Positions 42,487-53,410 of a DNA stretch of 64,000 bases are shown piece by piece (the stretch's first letter is position 1; every line of letters starts with the position of its first letter). A program made the position numbers and the translations under genes. Source of the DNA: Linum tenue (Eukaryota; Streptophyta; Magnoliopsida; Malpighiales; Linaceae). The notes beneath the pieces were generated by a model, which ran no database searches, was not told the origin of the DNA, and saw only the letters and a program-made list of their open reading frames with translations. The stretch is taken from positions 19,841,007-19,905,006 of the forward strand of contig CAMGYJ010000011.1 of assembly GCA_946122785.1 (NCBI GenBank), written 5' to 3'.

Positions 42487-42802
42487 TGTTAAGAGAGCAC
42501 TTTTGCTCTCGGTTTATGATGTAATTAATTATGGGCTTTTGTTGTTAATTAGCCCACAATGGTCATGCAGCCCATGCATGGTTAGGCTGGTGTTTGTAGA
42601 AGCTTAACCTAGAGCTATATATGGATGTAGAGAAGACAGCCGCTAACTACATTCTTCTGCTCTGTTTTCTGAACATTTTCGTATAGTGAAACTGTAGATT
42701 GAAGAGCCCTAGCTCTTCCGTGGATTAGTCCTGGATTTCCAGGAATACCACGTTAAATCGATCTGTCTCTTTACCGCATTTTGATATAGCAGTCCGTTAA
42801 CA
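42487..42802 (+). repeat. 3' LTR of Copia M
   Basis: 316 bp, TGTTAA to TTAACA, with the block TCCGTGGATTAGTCC typical of these LTRs. It is followed by the duplication tccat. Confidence 0.85.
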
Positions 42803-42875
42803 TCCATCACCCTGATCGTGCCGTCGGTCATTGCAATCAGCCATAGATTGTTGGACTCCATCACGAACCGAGACA

Positions 42876-42877
<2 letters not shown>

Positions 42878-42906
<29 letters not shown>
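42878..42906. repeat. (ATT)n microsatellite in the 5' leader of the decayed gene
   Basis: About nine TTA/ATT units lie directly upstream of the minus-strand ATG at 42876. Confidence 0.95.
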
Positions 42907-42965
42907 GATAGATAGATTGTGATATATTGATCTGTGTGTTTTGGAACCCGTGCTTTGGCGAGTCC

Positions 42966-42973
42966 TATTTATA
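42966..42973 (-). promoter_or_regulatory. TATA box of the decayed gene
   Basis: TATAAATA on the minus strand, about 90 bases before the ATG; a transcription start near 42940 would leave a leader of about 60 bases. Placement fits a plant core promoter; use is inference. Confidence 0.6.
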
Positions 42974-43078
42974 GTGAAAATGTGACGAAATATCCTCAAC
43001 TTGCTGACCAGGTATGTTAAATATTTACTAACTAATGCTGAGCTGGTTACTTACACCTTTCACGTTGTCACTTATATC

Positions 43079-43782
43079 TAGGGCTGGGCATGCGGGCGGA
43101 TCATCCGCGGGTTTGGGCCGACCCACCCACATTTGACCCAAATTTCATTAAGTGGGTGGGTCTGTGGGTGGGTGACGGGTTGCGCTGGGAGCCATCCGCC
43201 GGGTGGTGGGTGGGTTGTGGGTGAGTGTGCGGGTGACCCGCTCAACCCAACAGCAAAAATATCAAAGTCGTTGGCGCTAGAGAGAGGAGAGTGGAGACGT
43301 TAGATATAAACTCGGACTTCTCCTGAAGTTTGAACCTCAAAGCCAACCTTCCAAATAGAGATCCACTCTTCTTCCCTTTACTTTTTCCTCTAATTCTTGT
43401 GCCTAGATCACCGCTCTTTCCTTTGTGAAATTATTTTCCTTAGTTCCTTGCACCTAATAATCATCTCAATCTGTAGAAAACTCTTTCATAATAGAATTTC
43501 TATCCAATTTAAGAACTAATTCGACATTTTTCGCCCTATTTCAACTTCTTGTTTCCCTCGATGATTCTCTTCACCTATTATCATGTCAAGTTGACTCCTT
43601 TATATTATATACATTGTGATGTGGGTGAACCCACAAACCCACCCGCATCATCCACCATCCGCCCGACCCAACCCGAGACTAAATGTGGGTGGGTGGTGGG
43701 TTAAAAATTATCAATCCGTTTAAGCGCGGGTGGGTGCATTTTATGGTCAAAATCCACCCGACCCACCCAATGTCCACCCCTA
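43079..43782. mobile_element. Non-autonomous hAT element (704 bp)
   Basis: Ends TAGGGCTGGGCATGCGGG and GTCCACCCCTA, with a perfect 8-bp duplication cttatatc at 43071-43078 and 43783-43790. Sub-terminal GGGTGGGTGGG tracts lie at both ends in inverted orientation. No transposase. Confidence 0.92.
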
Positions 43783-43985
43783 CTTATATCAATGAATACA
43801 GAAGCACGTGGTTAATTATTAACCTTTTTCCTTACTTGGAATGATCACTGTGGATATCATCACTTGCATAAGTTAATTGGTAATGTTGAGTTGTTTACAC
43901 CTTTCTAATCATAATGATCCATGGCGGTGGCGGTGTATAACGATATACTTTAATATATTTCAGAAACGAGCTTTAATTTCAGGCC
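43783..43985. repeat. Direct repeat, copy 1 (about 190 bp)
   Basis: TATATCAATGAATACAGAAGC through TATATTTCAGAAA matches 44643-44820 with scattered differences. Part of it (GAGCTG..ACTTACACCTTTC) also resembles 43040-43070. Confidence 0.75.
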
Positions 43986-44238
43986 GACAGACACCACTGC
44001 GTCATTTAAGGTAGGGTAGGACTTAGTGTTGTTTAGACGTCGAGAAACACATACAATGTACTCATGACAGTTTACTCGCTCATTAGATGTAATCAAAACG
44101 AAGAATTTTCCATCAATCTTATGCCTAATGAACTTAAACGAGAGTCTAGACGAACTTTTTCAGATCCATATGCACAATTAACTAACTTTTTTATAATCAA
44201 ATTTATATGGGGTGTCTTTTTTACGGGAAAGGAAAAAA

Positions 44239-44583
44239 GTAGCTTGACAATCGCGTAAAGGATAGAAAAATGACACCCTTATTAATTATAGTTATTTTTG
44301 TATTAAATTCTTGTTGCATTTAATAATCTTTGGAAATTAAAAACTCTTATTAATTACTTTCTTTTTTTGAAACTACAATTTCCTTGATACAACTAACATT
44401 ACACATGTATACTGATATCAATGCACCGATACAACTACCATTACATTGAAAAAAGAAAAATAATTAATATGTGTTTAAATTTCAAATATATTATTAAATG
44501 CAACATAAAATTATTATCTTAAAAACCTATAATTAATAGAGAATGTTATTTTTCCAATTCTTTTTAAAGTAGTCATGCTATCT
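44239..44583. mobile_element. Decayed MITE related to the one at 39713
   Basis: Inverted segments GAAAAATGACACCC...TATTAATTATAG (44264-44290) and CTATAATTAATAG...ATTTTTCC (44527-44556), with outer GTAGCTTGAC and GTCATGCTA. The order matches the ends of the 39713 element (TAGCATG, then GGAAAAATGACACC). No clear duplication. Confidence 0.5.
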
Positions 44584-44642
44584 CACCTCGAGATTACAGA
44601 ATCACGTGGTTAATATTATTCTGTTTCATTTCTCAGGTGGTT

Positions 44643-44825
44643 AATTATATCATTGAATACAGAAGCACGTGGTTAATTATTACCCTTTTCCTTATTTGGA
44701 ATAATCACTGTCGATATCATCACTTGCACAACTTAACTGGTACTTTTGAGCTGTATACACCTTTCTAATCATAATAATCAGTGGTTCAGCGACGCTATAT
44801 TTTGATATATTTCAGAAAAATTTAA
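44643..44825. repeat. Direct repeat, copy 2
   Basis: Second copy of the 43783-43985 repeat (ATTGAATACAGAAGCACGTGG to TATATTTCAGAAA). Between the two copies lies the decayed MITE. Confidence 0.75.
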
Positions 44826-45058
44826 TAATCATCCTTCCAAACTTCAAAGCACATGTAGGGTGAACTAAAAAAAATCCAAAATTGATCCAGCGGTGCAATC
44901 AAAAGCCGAGATTTTACAGGTGTTTGGTCCTGTTTCAGATTTTGAATCCGAAAAGCACTTCTAAAAGCCGTGCCAAACATAGAGAATACTCTATAAAATT
45001 CAAATTTATCAGTGAGTAAGTTTTATTTTTTTTAATCGAAACCTTGTGATTGGGTGCA
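44826..45058. other. Intergenic stretch without recognised features
   Basis: AT-rich, no long frame, no repeat ends recognised. Confidence 0.5.
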
Positions 45059-45071
45059 AATTTAGAGGTTA

Positions 45072-46147
45072 ATTATCATAAATGATCACAAAACTATACA
45101 CTTTGTACAAAACGGTAATAAACCTTTAATTTTGCACGTTTCAGTAACAAATGTTTGGACTAATAACAAAAAGGTAATTCCGTCTATCTCCACCCAAAAA
45201 AACTGTTACTTTCGTCCAGTCAGCACGCCACGTCATTTGAGATATTAATTAAAAGATTAATAATCAAATCCAATTCGAACTGATAACCCAACCGAAAACC
45301 CTAATTCTATACTCACCCACCCGAATTCTTCGAGACAGAAACACTTGGGTTCGTCTTGAGCAGGCTCTGATGATTGTCGTTCGTCGTCGACCCCGTACCC
45401 ATCGTGCACAGCGCGCAATGCTTGTATGCTCCCGAGGTCTTCAGCGCCATGTCCCGAAGCTACCACAAACAACCACAGAATTATGCCAAATTAATTTTAA
45501 CAGAGGTTTAGGGGTTTATGCTCACAGTAAGGGGGGCAAATTAGAAAACTTAAGATGTGAGGGATTTGATTGCTTGATTGTTTTTAGCGTTGGGGGAATT
45601 GAGGTCTCTAATTAAGAAGAGTATGGACGAGAGAGGGTGTCTGAGAGATATGGGTTTTGAAGTTGGGAGTCGATCGTCGGGGGAGGGCTAAAAGACTATC
45701 GCTGGACGGCAACTGCCGAGGTGGTAGTGGTTTGGGGATTCCGTTGCGGGCTGCAATCTGCTAAATTCGAGAGCAGTCGGTTCGCTCGGAGACGAAGACG
45801 ATGGAAGGATTGACTTCATCATCATCGGTGTGGGCGAATTGGCAGTTGAAGTTGACGGAAATGTCGTGGGTGAGGCGGCGATCGTTGGCAGAGGAGTTGT
45901 CTCAAGAATTTGGGCGGGTGGGTATGGAATTAGAGTTTCGGTTGGGTTAGTTGAATTGGATTTGCTGATTAATTTTTTAATTAATATTTTAAATGATGTG
46001 GCATGCTGACTAGACGAAAGTAACGGTTTTTTGGATGGAGATGGACGGAATTACCTTTTTGTTATTAGTCCAAACATATATTATTGAAACGTGCAAAATT
46101 AAAGGTTTGTTACCATTTTGTACAAAGTGTATAGTTTTGTGACCATT
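45072..46147. mobile_element. Long-TIR Mutator-like element, non-autonomous
   Basis: Inverted repeats of about 240 bp: for example CACAAAACTATACACTTTGT at the left and ACAAAGTGTATAGTTTTGTG at the right, continuing through TTTTGCACGTTTCA and the CCACCCAAAAAA region. AATTTAGAGGTTA flanks both sides (45059-45071 and 46148-46160); 13 bp is slightly longer than the usual 9-11. The middle (about 45300-45900) has no recognised protein, though an ATG frame at 45801-45949 (MEGLTSSSSVWANWQLKL) could be a captured gene piece. Confidence 0.75.
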
Positions 46148-46384
46148 AATTTAGAGGTTACAACAAGGAATACCCAAACTAACTCGTAATAATACTTAAA
46201 AGTCTTATATATTTCCCCAACCACAAATCTATAATATGGTTAGCAGCACTTAGTAGATAAATATACTTCTCTCGGAATGTGATATTATTGAGTCTCAATT
46301 CCCACCAATTTGAAGATGTGGTGCCCTGGAGTGTCTTCACCAATAATTGTTAAGAGAGTGGTATAAGATTTAACATAACCTTTT

Positions 46385-46406
46385 CCCAATAACTCGAGTT
46401 ATTGGG
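46385..46406. repeat. 22-bp perfect palindrome in the TRIM LTR
   Basis: Arms CCCAATAACTC and GAGTTATTGGG meet at CTCGAG. The copy in the 3' LTR (about 47432-47453) has one mismatch. Confidence 0.85.
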
Positions 46407-46563
46407 ACCAACTGGTTTATGACATGGTACCAGATCTGGTTTGCCAAGTGGTCGAGTGTTCGAATCTCCACGATTCCCAATATTAACAGTTGATTAAAGC
46501 ACAAGGTATGGTGAGCCTGTGCAAACTTCAAGCCCCGAGTTGGCTTTCGTTTGAGGGGGCGTG

Positions 46564-47389
46564 TAGGGGTGTTCAAATGGTTATCATGGTTATTACCAAA
46601 CCAAATAAGGCTAAATTTCATTAACCATGGAATACAATATCATAACCAAACCGTCCAAACTAATACAACAACCAAATTAACCAACCTAAAGTTTAATCGG
46701 TTTGGTTAATTGGTTAACCAAATTAACCAATATAAAATCACATTATCATTAAGTGAGAAAAATTTCGGTTAATTTATCAATTCACAATTTATATAATGAA
46801 TAAAACATAACAATCAACACATAGTTATAGTTGACCATTAACATAAATACATGCAACTAAGACAATTATCTTACAGTTAGTATAGAAGTATTCACCTAAC
46901 AAAAATTTATCACAATGGTATGGGTTAATGAATTGTTGTGTTTGTTTGAATTGACTTAGTCTTTTAGCAATCTTCATAGGCTGAAAAGGACATTGCTTTC
47001 AAGTTTTCATCCAACATAATGCATGAGATTTATCTAAATTAGACATTCATATATTGTGGTCTACACTCTACATATACAAATATACATTGTAGGAACAATA
47101 TCAAACTTTATATTTAATGAGTCTAAAAGGGATGACCATTTACTCTTGAGTGGTTATTCAAAGTATTAAGTATGTGTATATATTAGATATATGGCTAATT
47201 ATTTATCTGGTTAATTTGTTTTGGCTGGTTTGGAGTGTCTGAAACCAAACCAAACCACCTAAAACAAACAAGCTAAGAACTTCAACCAAACCAAACCAAA
47301 CCAATTATCCAAATTAACCAAACCAAACTATCCAAATAGTACTGGTTAGAACGGTTACCATGGTGACCACACCGTTTGAACACCCCCTA
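46564..47389. mobile_element. Non-autonomous hAT element (826 bp)
   Basis: Ends TAGGGGTGTTCAAATGG and CCGTTTGAACACCCCCTA. Flanks GGGGCGTG (46556-46563) and GGGGGGTG (47390-47397) agree at seven of eight bases. Sub-terminal AACCAAACCAAACC tracts. No transposase. Confidence 0.85.
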
Positions 47390-47469
47390 GGGGGGTGTTA
47401 GAGAGTGGTATAAGATCCAACATAACCTTCTCCCAACAACTCGAGTTATTGGGACCAACTGGTTTATGG

Positions 47470-47745
47470 ATGCTCGGCTATTCATGAAAACTCTAAGATA
47501 CGATAATAAAGTAAACACGACACAAGCGATTTACGTGGTATTTTTGTTCTGTATGAACGAGACTAATCCACGGAGAAGGAGAACCCCTTCTCAGTCTTTC
47601 TCTTATTCGTAACTCAAGTCTGCATCAGATCAATTACAAGAACTATAAATACAACCCTAATGCACAAATAACCTAAGGTTGGCCGTAGAGACTAGGAAGG
47701 AAAAAAATACCAAACAGTCCCTACTCATGCACATGCACGTATAAC
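47470..47745 (-). repeat. 3' LTR of Copia N
   Basis: It contains the LTR block AAATACCACGTAAATCG (minus strand) and ACTCTAAG. Both ends are approximate because the left end abuts the cut TRIM LTR. Confidence 0.55.
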
Positions 47746-47759
47746 CTTTACCCCCCACA

Positions 47760-49805
47760 AGCGAAGCATGCAGGTTACAAATGCTGAGCTTGGAGAGGAG
47801 ACAGTGAAATTGTTCGCTGTCGAGGCCCTTCGTGAAGAGATCAACTATCTGATCGTGACAAGCAATCTTCGTAGGAAGAATGGTCGCGGACAAAGTAGCA
47901 GTTAAGCTCAACGTGTTTAGTCCGCTCATGAAACACAGGATTGGACGCAATATGCAGAGCAGCCTGGTTATCATAGTGGAGAACAGTAGGAGCAGACTGA
48001 ACAACACCCAGGTCACGAAGGAGAGCTCGAAGCCAAAGAACCTCGCTGACAACACTTGCTATGGAACGATACTCGGCCTCAGCAGATGACCAAGCAACAA
48101 CTGTCAGTTTCATGGTCCGCCAAAACAAAGTACCCAGAAGTAGAACGGCGTGTCGTCTGACAACCAGCCCAATCAGCGTCGCAGTAGGCAGTTAACTATA
48201 GAGTGCCATGAGATGGGAGCAAAATCCCTTGACCAGACGCATTTTTCAGGTAACGAAGGACATGATCTGCAACATCTACGTGTGCAGAAGTCGGTGAATG
48301 CACGAAACGACTGAGTATATTGACGGAATATACAATGTCAGGCCGAGTGACAGTCAGATACTGTAATCGATCGACCAGACGACGATAAGAAGATTTATCC
48401 ACCTTCTCAGATTCATCATCGGCAGAGGCACGAATGAGAGGATGATTTTGCTCAATCGGAATGGAAGTGGGGCGCCCCCTATAAGCCTTGCATCCTGAAG
48501 AAGATCAAGAGTATATTTGTGCTGACTGAGCACGATACCTTTCTTTGAGCGAGCAACCTTAATGCCCAAGAAGTACTTGAGCGGCCAGATTCTTGATCCC
48601 GAACTGATCAGTTAGGTGGACTTGACGTGCTCAATAAATGCAGGATCATCACCAGCGAGTATGATGTCAGAGAAATTTTACAATGCTATATAGTATTGGT
48701 GCTATAAGGTTTTGCCTTTATGGTACAACTTAAAATTGTACATTTACATTATGGTACAACTTTAGATTGTACCTATACTTTTTGTACAAATTATTTTATG
48801 GTACAACTTGAACTTGTACCTTTATATGATGGTACAACTTCAAGTTGTAAAGTTGTACCATAACATAATGATACAAATTGCTTTATGGTACAACCTAAAC
48901 TTATACATTTAATATTATGGTACAACTTTAAGTTGTACATTATAGCACCAATACTATATAGCATAGTAGAAGTGCTCTATGATGTCATCAACGTATATCA
49001 AGGCTGTAACGAAACTGGTAGCAGTCTTCCGAACAAAGAGAGAATAATCTGCTCATGAACGTGTAAAACCGAGACCCAAAAGAATTGAAGTGAACTTAGC
49101 GTACTAGTTACGAGAAGCTTGCTTCAATCCATACAAGGATTTGTGTAGACGACACACACGAGTATCACCAGGAGCTGCAAAGCCTTCTGGGATCTTCATG
49201 TAGACTTCTTCGTCGAGGTCCCCGTCTAGAAAGGCGTTGTTGACGTCAAGCTGATCCACAGCCCAGCCTCGAACCGCAACAAAAGATTGGAGGGCATGTT
49301 TGCTAACCAACTTAGCAACCGGAGCGTACGTGCATGATAATCCACTCCCTCTACCTGAGTGAAGCCTTTGGCAACGAGCCTGGCCTTGTACCTCTCGATA
49401 CTGCCATCGGGATGATACTTTATCTTATACACCCATTTTGGTGTGATGGCTTTCTTCCCTGGTGGCAGTGGAACAAGCGTTCAGGTGTGATTTTCTTCGA
49501 GCGCCTTGATCTCACGTTTCAAAGCTTTCCACCATTCAATGTGGCGAATGGCTTCTGGAGCACGAGCCACAGCTGATAAGAAGGCTTGATGAGACTGAAA
49601 AACATCATGTTAACCGACATGATTTTCGATGGGGTAAGAATGTTGGACGGTGGCAGCTCGGTGTCGTAAACGTCCAAGTGCTTGGGAACGATACGAGTTC
49701 GCGAGCTGCGCCGCATAGGAGGGTCCTAAGGAGGAGGTAAATCCTCTTCAATGCAATCATCATTTGAGTTCTCAGTGGAAGGAATAGTAGTGTCGTCGAG
49801 CTCGA
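47760..49805 (-). pseudogene. pol: Copia N pol remnant: RT and RNase H
   Basis: Minus-strand words in order: MRRSSRTRIVPKHLDVYDTE (linker), [49 protein letters not shown], then the MITE at the YVDD box, MGIKVARSKKGIVLSQHKY, RRLVDRLQYLTVTRPDIVY, and RNase H (WSSAEAEYRSIASVVSEVLW, HERTKHVELNCYFVRD). Several frameshifts and stops. Close to Copia P in sequence, so the same lineage. Confidence 0.85.
48670..48977. mobile_element. Mutator-type MITE (308 bp) in the YVDD box of Copia N
   Basis: Ends GAGAAATTTTACAATGCTAT and, mirrored, GAGCACTTCTACTATGCTAT, followed on both sides by the shared ATAGTATTGGTGC. 10-bp duplication tatgatgtca at 48660-48669 and 48978-48987. The interior is made of ATGGTACAACTT units. 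Confidence 0.88.
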
Positions 49806-49817
49806 GGTCATGCAGCA

Positions 49818-52570
49818 GTGGAGACTACCAGGCCGCGCAAGGTTCACTGGCACGCCCGCCTCGGCCATCCCTCGGCGGGTGTCATGCATCAACTTAGTAG
49901 TATTTTACCTTTCTCGGTAGCATCGGATAATGATTTTTGTCATTCATGTTCACGTGCTAAGCAAGTGCGCACTCCTTTTCCCGTTAGTGGTATTCGTACA
50001 TCTGCCTGTTTTGAGATGTTGCATATGGATATTTGGGAGACAGGTAAAACGAATTCAAGCAGATAATGATCCTGAATTTAATACTACAGCGTTACACGTC
50101 TTTTATGAGAAAGAAGGGATCATCCTGCAGACTTCCTGTACTGATACGCCACAACAAAATGGAGTAGTTGAACGAAAGCATCGCCACTTGTTAGAAACAG
50201 CACGAGCTCTGAGATTTCAGGCTTCTTTGCCGATTCGATTCTGGGGAGAATGCATTCTCACGAAAGCTTATTTGATCAACCACCTCCCCACTACAGCGAC
50301 TGGTCGTACCCCGTATGAGGTGATCTTTGGCAAAGCTGTATCCTATCCCCATCTCTAAGTGTTTGGATGTCTTGCTTATTGCAAGGACACTCATGCTCAC
50401 CTTGGCAAGTTCGACGATCGAGGACGGCATGCGTTTTCCTAGGCTATGCATCGAATCAGAAAGGATACAGAGTTTTTGATTTGACTAGCCGAAAAATTTA
50501 CACTAGCCGTGACATTATTTTTCACGAAGCTGTATTTCCATTTCAGCCAGGAGCTTCGCAGGACTTCCATTGGATACCTCCCACCACTTTTGATCGCACA
50601 GCAGAAGACAATGAGCTGGTGGCCCAAGAGAATGTACCTGCTTCTCCGATTGCCCAGACACCTGTTCACCAATCCGCAATTTCCAATGGGCCTACTCCTC
50701 TTGACCCGTCTTCAAACTCGCCTGTTGTGACCAAGCGTCAAAATGGGCTTTCTTCATCGGGCCCGTCTCCCCAGTCGCCCCCTATACCCGAGACGCCGAC
50801 CCCTGGATCTTCAACTGGGCCGACCTCCTCGGTTGGGCCAACTTCCTCCTCTCCGGCCCGGGTCTTGCAATGGGCTGATCAATCTGCTGGGCCCTCGATG
50901 AATCCCCCTTTTGATCTTCCCCGAGGGATTTATCCGGCTTCACCTTCCCCGCCACCCCGGCGGAGTGACCGTGTTCGGACGAAGCCACGCTATTTGGACA
51001 TATATGAGACAGGGAGTCCTGCCAACCTTGTTCATTACCCTTTATCTAATTATGTCTCATACGACCATTTTACGCCATCTTATTGTGCTTTTCTTGCTGC
51101 TGTGGCGCATCATCCCGAGCCTCGATCCTTTTCTGAAGCCGTCAAGCACGAATGTTGGCGTCGAGCCATGTCGGCTGAAGTTTTAGCCCTCGAAGAGAAT
51201 GGGACTTGGAGTCTCGTCTATCTTCCACCGGGAAAGCGCCTCATTGGCTGCAAATGGGTCTACAAAATCAAGTTTAATCCCGATGGAACAGTTGAACGAT
51301 ACAAAGCTCGCCTGGTTGCCAAAGGCTACACTCAGATTGAAGGAGTTGATTTTCATGACACATTCGCTCCTGTGGCTAAGCTAGTCACTGTTCACTTTCT
51401 CATTGCTGTAGCAGTCAGTAGAAATTGGCATATTCACCAACTTGACGTGAATAATGCATTTTTGCATGGAGACTTGGATGAAGAAGTCTATATGCAGATT
51501 CCTCCTGGTTTTGGGGCTCCGGGTGACCAGCGCGTATGTCGTCTTCGCAAGTCACTCTATGGCTTACGTCAAGCCTCCCGCAACTAGTATCACAAATTTA
51601 CGCAAGCTTTATGTGAGTTGCGTTTCAAGCCTTCTCCAGCAGATCATTCGCTGTTCACCTTTCGGCGGGGGAGTGTACACGTGGTTGCACTCATTTATGT
51701 AGATGATGTCATTCTGGCAGGAAACAGCCTTGATTTTATCTCTCAAGTCAAGGCTTTCTTACATGCTCGGTTCAGTATTAAGGACTTGGGGCCTTTACGC
51801 TATTTTCTGGGTCTGGAGGTAGCCAGAACAGCAACTGACGTTGTTTTGAGCCAACGAAAGTATCTCTTAGACATTCTTAAAGATTCAGGCATCTTAGGGA
51901 GCAACCCTAGCGCATTCCTAGTTGAGCAGCATCATTAGCTGACACGTCCTGCTACTGCTGATCATCCTGACCCCGCCAGTTATCGCCGTCTTGTGGGTCG
52001 TCTTCTCTACTTGACCGTCACACGGCCAGACATCACATATGGGGTCAACATTCTCGGTCAGTTTGTCAATTCTCCCACACGTGCTCATATGGATGCGGCA
52101 CAACGTATCCTTCGCTATCTCAAGAGTGCCCCTGGTCATGGGTTGTTTTTCCCTGGCTATGTCATTACACTAGGCGGTGTTCCGATTTCCTGGCGCACGA
52201 AGAAACAACAGGTTGTCGCTCGCTCCTCGGCCGAAGCTGAATATCGCGCCATGGCGCACACCGTCAGTGAAGTTCTATGGTTATGATGGCTGTTACGGGA
52301 ACTGGGGGTGTCGATACACGGTGCCACACCTCTTTACTGTGACAATCAAGCTGCCTTGCACATTGCAGCTAATCCAGTTTTTCATGAGCGCACCAAACAC
52401 GTCGAGATGGATTGCTACTTTGTTCGTGAAAGGGTACAGTCAGGGAACATCAAACCCTTGAAGGTTAGCTCGCATCTCCAGCTTGCGGACATGTTCACCA
52501 AGGGTCTCGGTGCTGAGCGTTTCCATTTCCTGTTGTCCAAGCTGCGCGTTCGGGATCTCCACGCTGCAGC
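49818..52570 (+). pseudogene. pol: Copia P pol: pre-integrase, partial integrase, RT, RNase H
   Basis: Pre-integrase HARLGHPSAGVMHQL and CHSCSRAKQ; integrase jumps from LHMDIWE to QADNDPEFN, so the middle of the core is deleted; then TPQQNGVVERKHRHLLE. From 50367 a 406-codon frame holds the linker and RT ([39 protein letters not shown]). After a stop at 51585-51587, catalytic YVDD (LIYVDDVILAGN near 51700) and RYFLGLEVA follow, then RNase H (SSAEAEYRAMAH, HERTKHVEMDCYFVRE, LADMFTKGLG). Stops at 51585 and 51936 and a shift at 52285 are the main breaks. Confidence 0.88.
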
Positions 52571-52584
52571 TTGCGGGGGAGTAT

Positions 52585-52887
52585 TGGGGTCGAGTCCGAA
52601 GCATCAGTCCACTGGGCCCATGAGGAAGCCCTCTTCCGCCGCAGTCATTGAATCCACGTCCCACTCTTGTGGACTTTTTACTTGTCCTCATTGTGTAACC
52701 CTAGATGCATGTAATGAAGGGTATATATATGCTGTAAGGCCTTCGGCCAAATCATAACATTGAACAATAAGATTACAGCCGGAGAGTTGAACTCTCCCGT
52801 GGACTAGTCCCGACATTCGGGGAAACCACGTAAAACCTTGGTCTCTTGTGCATCGTTCGTCGATCACGTCGCTTTTATTATCGAGCA
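52585..52887 (+). repeat. 3' LTR of Copia P
   Basis: Starts TGGGGTCGAG after the purine run. It has TATATATATGC, then ACTCTCCCGTGGACTAGTCCC and ACCACGTAAA, as in Copia K's LTR. The 3' end is approximate. Confidence 0.6.
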
Positions 52888-53410
52888 AGCCATCTAGGAA
52901 TGAAATGAAAGCAGAACCAAATCACAATGAAACATCTTATGTTCCCAACGTGATCTATGCCATGATTTCCACCTGGAAACCCCAACTTCAACTTCAGAGG
53001 TTGCAAGAATCAATTGAAACAATAACATCCTTTAATAGAGTAGATGCGATTTCCTATGAAATGTCCACAAATATTGAGAACTGCGCAATACTGAAAGGGC
53101 CAAGTAACTGCGATTTAGGATATGCTTTAATATGAAAAATAAAACAGAGCAACAATTCTTTTAAAGGATGATAACATGTAGTGCAAATGGTCTTAATGGA
53201 AATTTACAGCAGCATAAGTGATTAGTGATTTATGCCATGTATTTCTTTTGCTGAAAGCACCAGCAAAGCTAATATTTATCACTACCACTTACGAGAGCAT
53301 ACATGGCACCCATCTTTTTGTGAAGTAAAAGGCCAGGACACTTTCATGACATACATATACTAGCTGCAAAAGTTCATTATCATTAGTGTCATGCCTCTGC
53401 TGTGGCCTAC
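52888..53410. other. Stretch between Copia P and element R without recognised features
   Basis: AT-rich and apparently unique within the window. A 95-codon plus-strand frame (52848-53135) has no recognised motif and I do not call it a gene. Confidence 0.5.

Larger units (their letters stand above)
40989..42802 (+). mobile_element. Copia M: internally deleted Ty1/Copia element
   Basis: Flanked by tccat at 40984-40988 and 42803-42807. The 3' LTR (42487-42802) begins TGTTAAGAG and ends GTTAACA. The 5' LTR is reduced to its first eight bases, TGTTAAGA (40989-40996), fused to pol. Confidence 0.88.
39678..42876 (-). pseudogene. Decayed gene of unknown family, split by a MITE and Copia M
   Basis: Minus-strand ATG at 42876, 90 bases after a TATAAATA box. 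The first 24 codons (MSRFVMESNNLWLIAMTDG) run to the Copia M insertion; reading resumes at 40988 in the same frame across the 5-bp duplication (GAYTHNLNTHDVPKNP) for about 130 codons. A C-terminal coiled coil follows (DKEIEELKKQAKEKED), then a MITE in its end, and after it NALSAFV and a stop at 39678-39680. Besides the two insertions there are frameshifts near 40593 and 40489. About 225 residues in all. I do not recognise the family; a captured or endogenous viral origin cannot be excluded. Confidence 0.65.
46348..47469 (+). mobile_element. TRIM-like element with 77-bp terminal repeats, carrying a hAT MITE
   Basis: 5' LTR 46348-46424 (TGTTAAGAG to TATGACA), followed at once by TGGTACCAGA, close to the iMet primer site TGGTATCAGA. 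About 130 bases of internal sequence end in the purine run GAGGGGGCG. The 3' copy begins TGTTAGAGAG at 47396 and is cut near 47469. No coding capacity. The hAT MITE at 46564-47389 sits between the purine run and the 3' LTR. Confidence 0.7.
47470..49805 (-). mobile_element. Copia N: reverse-strand Ty1/Copia fragment
   Basis: On the minus strand: RT from its N-terminal linker, RNase H, polypurine run GTGGGGGGTAAAGG (about 47745) and an LTR to about 47470. The upstream half (gag to integrase) is absent; the fragment starts at 49805, where Copia P begins in the opposite direction. Interrupted by a Mutator MITE. Confidence 0.8.
49806..52887 (+). mobile_element. Copia P: 5'-truncated Ty1/Copia element
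   Basis: From pre-integrase to RNase H, then GCGGGGGAGTAT and an LTR. No gag, protease or 5' LTR. It meets Copia N head to head at about 49805. Confidence 0.8.

Noticed and set aside
46437..46475. tRNA-like piece (GCCAAGTGGTCGAG and GTTCGAATCTCC)
   Set aside because: A-box-like and B-box-like sequences are nearly adjacent and no cloverleaf can be formed; it is the internal part of the TRIM-like element.
52848..53135. 95-codon plus-strand frame as a gene
   Set aside because: No motif, AT-rich, starts inside the Copia P LTR; insufficient support.
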